Shown here piece by piece: positions 15,398-20,955 of a stretch of 20,955 nt of DNA (position 1 is the stretch's first letter; each line of letters begins with the position of its first letter). Below the pieces are notes generated by a model, which did not search any database, was not told where the DNA came from, and saw only the letters and a list, made by a program, of their open reading frames with translations. The stretch covers positions 1 through 20,955 of the forward strand of contig URUI01000037.1 in assembly GCA_900551015.1 (NCBI GenBank), given 5' to 3'. Made by a program: the position numbers and the translations under genes. This DNA is from an uncultured Collinsella sp. (GTDB taxonomy: Bacteria; Actinomycetota; Coriobacteriia; Coriobacteriales; Coriobacteriaceae).

Positions 15398-15917
15398 ATC
15401 GAGCAAGACGGCTACAAACGAATATCGAATCTCAATTGAAGGTAACCCTTATCCGCATGCTCTGGCTCTCGTCAACCCAGCGGGAGACAACCTCAACATC
15501 AAAAGACATGGGTTCACGGGTCCACTAGGACAGCTATTGAGTCTTAAATACACCGTTTATGACGATGCAAATGAAAAGCTCTTTACTGTCGTCGACGGTG
15601 GTTTTAGTAACATGCCCAGGGTTGCGCTCATCATCGAACACAAGGAAGTTGCGGTGTTCGATTATGGCCTAAACAGACTTGAGATGAAGTGCGTAACGAA
15701 CATACCGAATTACACAATAAAAGGTAACTTCCTATTTGGAGATTACGATATATTCAGTCAACGGGAAGTGAAGCTATCTTCAGTTAACGTCCTTCAATGT
15801 GATAAACAATCGTGCTTTAACATACAGGTTTTGGATAAAGCCGAATTAGCCGCCGCAATTGGAATACCTACAGCCATTGCCCTTCTTAGGGCTCGGATTG
15901 AAGAGCATCTCGAATAA
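15378..15917 (+). CDS. LURP-one-related / tubby-like fold protein (tentative)
   Basis: A 178-179-residue soluble protein without signal peptide. The pattern LSLKYTVYDDANEKLFTVV, KEVAVFDYGLNRLEMKC, NYTIKG, YDIFSQ and FNIQVLDKAELAAAIGIPTAIAL resembles the repeating beta-strands and final helix of LURP-one-related (tubby C-terminal-like) proteins, which may bind membrane lipids. This is recognition by pattern only. The start is GTG 15378 or ATG 15381; GAGG at 15365-15368 suits the GTG better. Base composition is clearly AT-richer than flanking genes, which suggests acquisition. It follows the promoter at 15201 and the possible Cys-rich mini-ORF. Confidence 0.6.
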   Translation: MMATGPKSSKTATNEYRISIEGNPYPHALALVNPAGDNLNIKRHGFTGPLGQLLSLKYTVYDDANEKLFTVVDGGFSNMPRVALIIEHKEVAVFDYGLNRLEMKCVTNIPNYTIKGNFLFGDYDIFSQREVKLSSVNVLQCDKQSCFNIQVLDKAELAAAIGIPTAIALLRARIEEHLE

Positions 15918-15930
15918 ATCGCAAAAAGCA

Positions 15931-15989
15931 GTTCGTAACAACATTCAGGAGCTAGATAGTTTTTCTGGCTCCTGAATGTTGTTACGAAC
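15931..15989. terminator. 22-bp perfect inverted repeat between convergent genes
   Basis: Arms 15931-15952 and 15968-15989 are perfectly complementary over 22 bases with a 15-base loop. On the minus strand the hairpin is followed two bases later by CTTTTTG, so it can terminate the DUF1275 gene. On the plus strand there is no T run after it. The arms are unusually long and perfect for a terminator, so an element-end or RNase III-processed structure is also possible. Confidence 0.75.
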
Positions 15990-15996
15990 ATGCACC

Positions 15997-16716
15997 TTAG
16001 CGCTTAAGACTCGTGGTCTGCCAGTCAGCTACGATGCGGGCCCATTTCCTGTGCAAGTCGCGTTCGCGATCGATAAACATGATGGCAAACGCGATAAACA
16101 GCAGCACGCTCGCCACGACGATGGCGTGCAGGCCCATGCGCTCAATACACCAGTTGCCCAACACGGCGCCAAACACAAAGGTGAAGATCACGCCAAAGTA
16201 CAGCAGGCCGTTTTCCAAAAAGCCGCGCTTGTGGGTGATGATGTAATCGTCCACGTTTTGCAAGGCATTACGGAGGTTGCCGATACACATGGTCGTGGCG
16301 ATGCCGTGACCGTGGATCTTGCGGAAGCTCTCGACCTGCATGCCGCAGGCAAACGAGGTGAGGCAGTTGGCGAGCAGGTTGTAACCGCCGCCCGGGATAA
16401 AGCTCACGCCCAGCAAGATGACGGCTTCAAAGAACACCGTCACTTGGCGCCAGTGAATCACGCTGCCAAACCGTTCGTGTACCAGGTCGGCAAGCATAAT
16501 GCCCACGGCAAACGACACCACAGGGAAGAAGTAGCGCCCCGCAAGTGCCCAATTGCCCTCCGAGATGCTCACGCCCACAAGCAGGATGTTGCCCGTCTGC
16601 GCGTTTGCGAAAACATGGTCGCGCCCAATGTACGAATACACATCCATAAAGCCGCCGGCGAGCGCCAGGATAATGCCCAGTTCGATGGACTCCGATATCT
16701 GTTTGGCACGCTGCAT
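15997..16716 (-). CDS. DUF1275 (YoaK-like) membrane protein
   Basis: A 239-residue integral membrane protein with about six hydrophobic segments. The N-terminal pattern GGFMDVYSYIGRDHVFANAQTGN is diagnostic of the YoaK/DUF1275 family, and FACGMQVESFRKIHGHGIATTMCIGNLR is the second conserved block. Function unknown in the family; transport has been suggested but not shown. ATG at 16716 is chosen because AAGGAGG lies upstream at good spacing and the family motif begins soon after. Longer upstream starts would add non-family sequence that runs through the inverted repeat at 16898. Transcribed away from ygiQ and ends at the 22-bp inverted repeat. Confidence 0.9.
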   Translation of the reverse strand: MQRAKQISESIELGIILALAGGFMDVYSYIGRDHVFANAQTGNILLVGVSISEGNWALAGRYFFPVVSFAVGIMLADLVHERFGSVIHWRQVTVFFEAVILLGVSFIPGGGYNLLANCLTSFACGMQVESFRKIHGHGIATTMCIGNLRNALQNVDDYIITHKRGFLENGLLYFGVIFTFVFGAVLGNWCIERMGLHAIVVASVLLFIAFAIMFIDRERDLHRKWARIVADWQTTSLKR

Positions 16717-16897
16717 CGTCGTGCATCCTCCTTGTTGACGACCCTCTCGTGCGTTGGCGGAAACATAGCCGCCGTTCATACTGTAACCCATTGACAACAT
16801 GGCGTGCGCGCGAGACGGCTCCTTCGACACGGGGATACACAGTCTGGAAACAAACGGCACCCGCATCGACGCGCCGATCCGCCAGCTCATGTACTCC

Positions 16898-16932
16898 ACC
16901 AGTCTTTTTAGCCCCGTCCCAAAAAGACTGGT
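16898..16932. repeat. 12-bp perfect inverted repeat at the ygiQ promoter
   Basis: Arms accagtcttttt (16898-16909) and aaaaagactggt (16921-16932) surround agccccgtccc. The right arm touches a candidate plus-strand -10 TACAAT at 16933-16938. The loop carries a GGGAC word on the minus strand like the other intergenic repeats here. It may be an operator for the divergent pair, a terminator-like structure, or a copy of a dispersed repeat. Confidence 0.75.
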
Positions 16933-16938
16933 TACAAT
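16933..16938 (+). promoter_or_regulatory. Candidate -10 of ygiQ
   Basis: TACAAT lies 32 bases before the GTG start at 16970. The -35 position falls inside the loop of the 12-bp inverted repeat and is poor. Confidence 0.4.
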
Positions 16939-16969
16939 TACGTGCAGCATACTAACAACGGGAGGAATC

Positions 16970-19105
16970 GTGGCAAAAAAGCCCCAGGACGCTCAGCACA
17001 ACCAGCACGGCAAGCATGCCCAGCGCGGCCAGCAGCAAAAGCGCGGCGGCAAGGCGCAGGGCTCGCGACCCACGCATGCCTCAGCAGCGCCCTCACGCCC
17101 CTGGCGTCCGGGCCGCGACAAGTTCCTCCCCGTCAGCCGCGCCGACATGGATGCGCGTGGCTGGGACCAGTGCGACTTCGTCTACATCTGCGGCGACGCC
17201 TACGTGGACCACCCCAGCTTTGGCATGGCCATCATCAGCCGCGTCCTCGACGCGCACGGCTACAAAGTGGGCATTATCTGCCAGCCCGACTGGACCGACC
17301 CCGCCAGCATCACCGTGCTCGGCGAGCCGCGCCTGGGCTTTCTCGTCAGCGCCGGCAACATGGACTCCATGGTCAACCACTATTCGGTGACCAAGCACCG
17401 CCGCCATACCGACGCCTATACCCCCGGTGGCGAGGAGGGGCACCGCCCCAATCGTGCCGTCACGGTCTACGGCAACCTCATCCGCCAGACGTTCAAGGAC
17501 GCTCCCATCATCATCGGCGGCATCGAGGCAAGCCTGCGCCGCCTGGCCCACTACGACTACTGGCAGGACAAGCTCAAGCGCTCGGTACTGCTCGACTCGG
17601 GCGCCGACATCCTCATCTACGGCATGGGCGAGCATGCGATCGTCGAGATCGCCGACGCGCTCGATGCCGGACTGCCTGTCGATCAGATCACCTACATCAA
17701 CGGTACCGTCTACCGCACGGGTTCGCTCGACGAGGTCTACGACTACGACCTGCTGCCCAGCTGGGACGACCTTACCGCCGACAAGCTCAACTACGCGCGC
17801 AGCTTTAATGTGCAGCAGCAGAACATGGACCCCATCACCGGGCATCGTCTGGTAGAGCCCTACCCCAACAGCGTCTATGTGGTGCAGAACCCGCCATCGG
17901 CAACACTCACCACAGACGAGATGGACGAGGTTGCCGAACTCCCCTACGCACGCGATTGGCATCCCGACTACGACGCAACGGGCGGCGTGCCGGCCTTTGC
18001 CGAAATCAAATTTTCCATTAGCTCCAACCGCGGCTGTTTTGGCGAGTGCTCGTTTTGCGCCCTCACCTTCCACCAGGGCCGCGTACTGCAGATGCGCAGC
18101 CACGACTCGATCATGCGCGAGGCCGAGCTGCTCACGCACGATCCCGAGTTTAAGGGCTACATCAACGACGTGGGTGGACCGACGGCCAACTTTAGCCGTC
18201 CGGCCTGCGACAAGCAGCTCAGGCACGGCGTGTGCAAGAACAAGCGTTGTCTGTGGCCGAGTGTGTGCAAGAACATGGTGGTCGACGAGAGCGGCTACAC
18301 GCAGCTGCTGCGCGATCTGCGCCAGCTGCCGGGCGTCAAGAAGGTCTTCGTCCGCAGCGGCATACGCTTTGACTACACCATGGCCGACGCCTCGGACGAG
18401 TTTTTGCGCGAGCTGCTGGAGCATCACGTCTCGGGCCAGCTGCGCGTAGCACCCGAGCACGTGAGCGACGCGGTGCTGTCCGTGATGGGCAAACCGAGCC
18501 GCGCCGTCTACGACGCGTTCTGCCGTAAATTTGAACGCTTGAACCGCGAATACGGACTCAAGCAGTACGTAGTGCCATACCTAATCTCGAGCCACCCCGG
18601 TTCAACGATGAAGGAAGCTGTGGACCTGGCCGAGGCCGTACGCGACATGGGCTACATGCCCGAACAGGTGCAGGACTTCTACCCCACACCGTCCACCATG
18701 TCGACCTGCATGTACTACACCGGCGTGGACCCACGCACCATGGAGCCGATCTATGTGGCGCGCGACCCGCACGAAAAGGCCATGCAGCGTGCGCTCATCC
18801 AGTATCGCAAACCCGAGAACTACAAGCTGGTACGCGAGGCGCTGGAAAAAGCCGGACGTCGTGACCTGATCGGCTACACCAAACACTGTCTAATCCGCCC
18901 CGTGCCGCCGCGCCCGGGCGAGACGTCTGCTGGCGGTGGGCATGGCACCGGCAAGAAGGGCGGCAAGGCCCACGGCGGTGCTGGCGGCAAGGGACCCAAA
19001 GGCAGCAAGGGGCACGGCAGCATGTCGCGTGCACAGAACACTGCCGGGCGTAATCGCGCGGCCCAGGGGCGTCAGGGCGCCAACGGAGGCGGGCGTCGCA
19101 ACTAG
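16970..19105 (+). CDS. ygiQ: YgiQ family (UPF0313) radical SAM protein
   Basis: A 711-residue cytosolic radical SAM protein of unknown substrate. The 4Fe-4S cysteines are C356, C360 and C363 in NRGCFGECSFCAL. Family blocks include YICGDAYVDHPSFG near the start, GGIEASLRRLAHYDYWQD, VGGPTANF, RVAPEHVSD and YPTPSTMSTCMYYTG. The N-terminal 40 residues are rich in Lys, Gln and His, and the last about 60 are rich in Gly, Lys and Arg (GKKGGKAHGGAGGKGPKGSK), giving basic low-complexity tails that could bind nucleic acid. GTG at 16970 is chosen because GGGAGG lies just upstream; longer readings extend through the promoter. It converges on the CPBP gene with overlapping stop codons. Confidence 0.93.
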   Translation: MAKKPQDAQHNQHGKHAQRGQQQKRGGKAQGSRPTHASAAPSRPWRPGRDKFLPVSRADMDARGWDQCDFVYICGDAYVDHPSFGMAIISRVLDAHGYKVGIICQPDWTDPASITVLGEPRLGFLVSAGNMDSMVNHYSVTKHRRHTDAYTPGGEEGHRPNRAVTVYGNLIRQTFKDAPIIIGGIEASLRRLAHYDYWQDKLKRSVLLDSGADILIYGMGEHAIVEIADALDAGLPVDQITYINGTVYRTGSLDEVYDYDLLPSWDDLTADKLNYARSFNVQQQNMDPITGHRLVEPYPNSVYVVQNPPSATLTTDEMDEVAELPYARDWHPDYDATGGVPAFAEIKFSISSNRGCFGECSFCALTFHQGRVLQMRSHDSIMREAELLTHDPEFKGYINDVGGPTANFSRPACDKQLRHGVCKNKRCLWPSVCKNMVVDESGYTQLLRDLRQLPGVKKVFVRSGIRFDYTMADASDEFLRELLEHHVSGQLRVAPEHVSDAVLSVMGKPSRAVYDAFCRKFERLNREYGLKQYVVPYLISSHPGSTMKEAVDLAEAVRDMGYMPEQVQDFYPTPSTMSTCMYYTGVDPRTMEPIYVARDPHEKAMQRALIQYRKPENYKLVREALEKAGRRDLIGYTKHCLIRPVPPRPGETSAGGGHGTGKKGGKAHGGAGGKGPKGSKGHGSMSRAQNTAGRNRAAQGRQGANGGGRRN

Positions 19106-20013
19106 GGCAGCGGTGCTGTCGCTATGCCCGTCTCGCATGCGTGGCGCAGTGAGCGCATCGTCTCCACGAGGATGATGCCGGCTATGGTGACCGTGATTAC
19201 CACGTCGAGCGGTGTGTTCACAAACCACAACAGACCCATCAGGTACGACCCGGCATTAAAGGCAAAGTGCAGCAGAATCGTATAGCGAAGCTTTCCGGTG
19301 GTCACGAGCACCCAACCAAAAATGATGCCCGCGGCACCCGCATAGCAGCCCTGCACCCAGTTCATGTGCATAAAACCGAAGATTGCCGCCTGCAGCACGA
19401 TTGCCGCGGCGATACCCCGCGCGCTCGGGGCCGCCCAGGGTACCATGGCGGCGTCCTGCGCGCTCGCACGACGCCGCCGCTTCCAAAGTGGGCGACATTG
19501 GGGGTTAAACGCTCGTAGCGAAAACTCAAAAACAATGCCGCGCACCAGCAACTCCTCGCAAAACGGAGCGCCGAGCACCGTGGTCAGGACGGCAAGAAGG
19601 TTGGTATCGCCCAAGCCTGTTTCCTCGACGAGCTCGCTATAGTCCGCCGCAACCTCGGGCAGCAGCGACAGCACGCCGTCGCATAGGTAGCTAATGACCA
19701 CCTGCATGGATAGGCCGATCACGACAACGCATGCGATGCGCTTCCATGCAGCATTTGCTCCCCCGCCGAGCGGGCGTTCACCTTGCCGGCGCGCCATGAA
19801 GGAGCGGGGCCACAGATAGCGCCACCACAGCAGCGCCATCAAAAACGACGCCGTCTGAGCGGCGGCCTGAAACCATTGAATATCGAGATTGTCGATCGGG
19901 AAACCCGTCAGTGCCGACACGATGTCCAGCGCGGAGAACAAAACAATGCTCAGGGCAATATCGGCAGCGACGACACCAAAACAGGCAAGCGCCCAAACCA
20001 GCGCATTGAGCAT
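19102..20013 (-). CDS. CPBP family intramembrane metalloprotease
   Basis: A 303-residue polytopic membrane protein of the CPBP (Abi/CAAX protease) family. Active-site motifs are E153-E154 with R158 in APFCEELLVRG, H216 in FGFMHMN, and H249/N253 in HFAFN. Several hydrophobic helices surround them. Members in bacteria process peptides or give immunity to bacteriocins; no bacteriocin gene is seen here. ATG at 20013 is chosen for GAGGAGG directly upstream; the reading frame further up is not family-like. It follows the RelB/DinJ gene by 34 bases, so the two may be co-transcribed. Its stop codon lies inside a shared CTAG with ygiQ. Confidence 0.92.
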   Translation of the reverse strand: MLNALVWALACFGVVAADIALSIVLFSALDIVSALTGFPIDNLDIQWFQAAAQTASFLMALLWWRYLWPRSFMARRQGERPLGGGANAAWKRIACVVVIGLSMQVVISYLCDGVLSLLPEVAADYSELVEETGLGDTNLLAVLTTVLGAPFCEELLVRGIVFEFSLRAFNPQCRPLWKRRRRASAQDAAMVPWAAPSARGIAAAIVLQAAIFGFMHMNWVQGCYAGAAGIIFGWVLVTTGKLRYTILLHFAFNAGSYLMGLLWFVNTPLDVVITVTIAGIILVETMRSLRHACETGIATAPLP

Positions 20014-20047
20014 GCCAACCTCCTCAAAACCCGGCACTTGGGGACAG

Positions 20048-20251
20048 TCATTGTTGATGAGAATCGGGCGCAGCGCCAAAAGCCCCGTTGGGCGAAATGT
20101 CGAACGGGAAGGTGCCGCAGCGGTTGAACGCGGCGATAAACATGCGGATGGCGTTGGACGGCGTGGTGCCCACGAGCTGGGTTGCCGCCGCGAAGGCCGC
20201 CTTTTCCTCGGGCAAGACCTTCGCGACAACCGGGGTCATGTGTTCTGCCAT
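20048..20251 (-). CDS. RelB/DinJ family antitoxin, short and without a toxin gene
   Basis: A 67-residue ribbon-helix-helix protein. The core VVAKVLPEEKAAFAAATQLV followed by GTTPSNAIRMFIAAFNRCGTFPFDI matches the DNA-binding and dimerisation part of RelB/DinJ antitoxins. DinJ of E. coli has 86 residues; here the chain stops soon after FDI, with NGAFGAAPDSHQQ encoded over a GGGGAC-type repeat word. The C-terminal toxin-binding tail therefore looks lost or replaced, and no RelE/YafQ toxin gene follows. ATG at 20251 follows AAGGAAG. Upstream lie a 29-base imperfect palindrome and a leader hairpin. It may be a decayed toxin-antitoxin remnant or a regulator kept for itself. Confidence 0.82.
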   Translation of the reverse strand: MAEHMTPVVAKVLPEEKAAFAAATQLVGTTPSNAIRMFIAAFNRCGTFPFDISPNGAFGAAPDSHQQ

Positions 20252-20286
20252 GGCGCTTCCTTTTTGAAACGACGGTGGTGCGGATA

Positions 20287-20343
20287 GATGCGGGCCACGC
20301 GGCTGGGCGACGGGCTGTGAAGGCAACCCGATTGGCCCGCATC
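20287..20343. repeat. 11-bp perfect inverted repeat in the antitoxin leader
   Basis: gatgcgggcca (20287-20297) pairs with tggcccgcatc (20333-20343), with 35 bases between. It lies between the likely promoter and the ribosome site of the RelB/DinJ gene, so the message would carry a GC-rich hairpin. Confidence 0.7.
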
Positions 20344-20365
20344 TGGAGTGTGTTTCTACGGCGTT

Positions 20366-20394
20366 GGTATTACTTGGTATTCCTAAGTATTACC
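20366..20394. promoter_or_regulatory. 29-base imperfect palindrome, likely RelB/DinJ operator
   Basis: The sequence begins GGTATTACTT and ends AAGTATTACC and is symmetric at most positions, with repeated GTATTAC/GTATTCC words. Ribbon-helix-helix antitoxins bind such repeated dyads at their own promoters. Possible minus-strand -10 words (TAATAC, TACTTA) overlap it. Confidence 0.65.
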
Positions 20395-20424
20395 CCGCAG
20401 ATAGAATACCATACCCGACCCCAT

Positions 20425-20447
20425 GGGGACGGAGAAAAAACGGATCA
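20425..20447 (+). repeat. Second copy of the GGGGACGGAG...CGGATCA repeat word
   Basis: It matches the right arm of the inverted repeat at 6515-6537, apart from one substitution and one extra A in the A-run. It lies between the ABC ATPase gene and the antitoxin gene. Related shorter words are at 7704-7717 (minus strand) and 20039-20046. Confidence 0.7.
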
Positions 20448-20467
20448 TTTTGTTGCTGAGTAAGTAT

Positions 20468-20929
20468 TTAGAGCGTGATGATATCCGAGATATTGAGGGC
20501 CTGAGCGTCAGCGGCATCGTGCGTGGCAAGCAACAGCATGCGACCGTCGAGCAAGTCGAGCACGACCTCGGCGCATGCGTCGCGCGCAGCGGTATCTAAA
20601 CCGGTAAAGGGCTCGTCAAGAATCACCGCGCCGCCCGGGCACAGCAGGGCTCGAGCGATCTCGACGCGACGGCGCTGACCGCCCGAAAGCTCGGCCACGC
20701 GAGCATGTACATCGACCCCCGGCACCAGCAGGCGCAACAGGGCCGCAGCACTCGAGGCGTCCACGCGTGCATCGGCGCACACCAGCACGTTATCCAAGGC
20801 AGAAGCGTCCTCGACCAGGCACACATCCTGAAACACCATGGAGCACGGCGCGCACTCCCCCGCCGCAAGGGCAAGGAGCGTCGACTTGCCCGCACCCGAG
20901 CGCGATTGCTGCGGCGAGACCGGCATCAT
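20468..20929 (-). CDS. Short ABC transporter ATP-binding protein
   Basis: A 153-residue ABC ATPase with Walker A SRSGAGKST (about 9-17), Q-loop MVFQD, signature LSGGQ, Walker B AVILDEPFTGLD and H-loop ATHD. Typical ABC ATPases have 200-250 residues. This one lacks the 25-30 residues before Walker A, including the A-loop, and has only about 15 residues between Walker A and the Q-loop instead of about 40. An in-frame TAG at 20945-20947 excludes a longer start in this frame. The ATG at 20929 overlaps a TGA of another frame (ATGATG), suggesting coupling to an upstream partner. Compact, degraded or affected by a sequence error; the window ends too soon to decide. Confidence 0.75.
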   Translation of the reverse strand: MMPVSPQQSRSGAGKSTLLALAAGECAPCSMVFQDVCLVEDASALDNVLVCADARVDASSAAALLRLLVPGVDVHARVAELSGGQRRRVEIARALLCPGGAVILDEPFTGLDTAARDACAEVVLDLLDGRMLLLATHDAADAQALNISDIITL

Positions 20930-20955
20930 TGAGATCCTGCGTGCCTACCATGACT
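20926..20955 (-). CDS. Possible 3' end of an upstream gene (ABC permease?)
   Basis: In one frame the last nine codons before the edge read SHGRHAGSQ and end with TGA overlapping the ABC ATPase start as ATGA. This overlap is common between transporter genes. Too short for a functional call. Confidence 0.25.
   Translation of the reverse strand, partial: SHGRHAGSQ

Noticed and set aside
16717..16950. N-terminal extension of the DUF1275 protein
   Set aside because: The extra 78 residues run through the 12-bp inverted repeat and do not match the family; AAGGAGG supports the start at 16716.
16799..16969. N-terminal extension of YgiQ
   Set aside because: It would place coding sequence over the promoter; GGGAGG and GTG at 16970 give a normal start.
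17093..18460. 455-codon minus-strand open frame
   Set aside because: Antisense to ygiQ, with no ribosome site and no motif.
20014..20229. N-terminal extension of the CPBP protease
   Set aside because: It overlaps the antitoxin gene in another frame, is Arg/Pro/Ser-rich, and GAGGAGG supports 20013.

Overview
The window is GC-rich, densely coding bacterial DNA. Codon use, the AddAB/YerC/Rrf2/CysK/MnmA gene set and short GGGGAC-type intergenic repeats suggest an anaerobic gut actinobacterium of the Coriobacteriia, probably Collinsella-like. That assignment comes from memory of the group, since no marker rRNA is present. No rRNA, tRNA, CRISPR array, insertion sequence or prophage was found.

Layout. 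1-6377 (minus): addB then addA, a tightly spaced double-strand-break repair operon whose addA runs off the left edge. 6378-6598: a large imperfect inverted repeat and the yerC terminator. 6599-6898 (minus): yerC, a TrpR-like regulator with a possible Trp-containing leader peptide. 7223-7588 (plus): a small four-helix membrane protein of the phage-holin-4-2 family, ending in a strong terminator. 7733-10634: a sulfur block made of an Rrf2 regulator (minus), divergent cysK (plus) and mnmA (plus). 10643-12016 (minus): a one-gene fusion of a helix-turn-helix domain to a HipA-like kinase, with a triple AAGATAA operator at its promoter. 12155-13198 (minus): an M42 metallopeptidase. 13199-13798: a 600-bp gene-free stretch with palindromes and a terminator. 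13799-14965 (minus): a FucO-like iron-dependent dehydrogenase with LacI/cre-like operator cores upstream. 15081-15990: an AT-richer islet with a sigma-70-type promoter, a possible Cys-rich mini-ORF, a LURP-one/tubby-like protein and a 22-bp perfect inverted repeat. 15997-16716 (minus): a DUF1275 (YoaK) membrane protein. 16970-19105 (plus): a YgiQ-type radical SAM protein. 19102-20013 (minus): a CPBP membrane protease whose stop codon overlaps that of ygiQ. 20048-20251 (minus): an orphan RelB/DinJ antitoxin. 20468-20929 (minus): an unusually short ABC ATPase, apparently coupled by ATGA to a gene beyond the right edge.

How the genes work together. addA and addB form one repair machine. The Rrf2-cysK-mnmA block links cysteine synthesis to tRNA thiolation, and the shared 8162-8414 region is the likely control point. 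The most unusual items are the HTH-HipA kinase fusion with its own operator, the orphan short antitoxin with an elaborate operator and leader hairpin, the low-GC islet, and the dispersed GGGGAC repeats. Functions are inferred from motifs read by eye; no database search was run.
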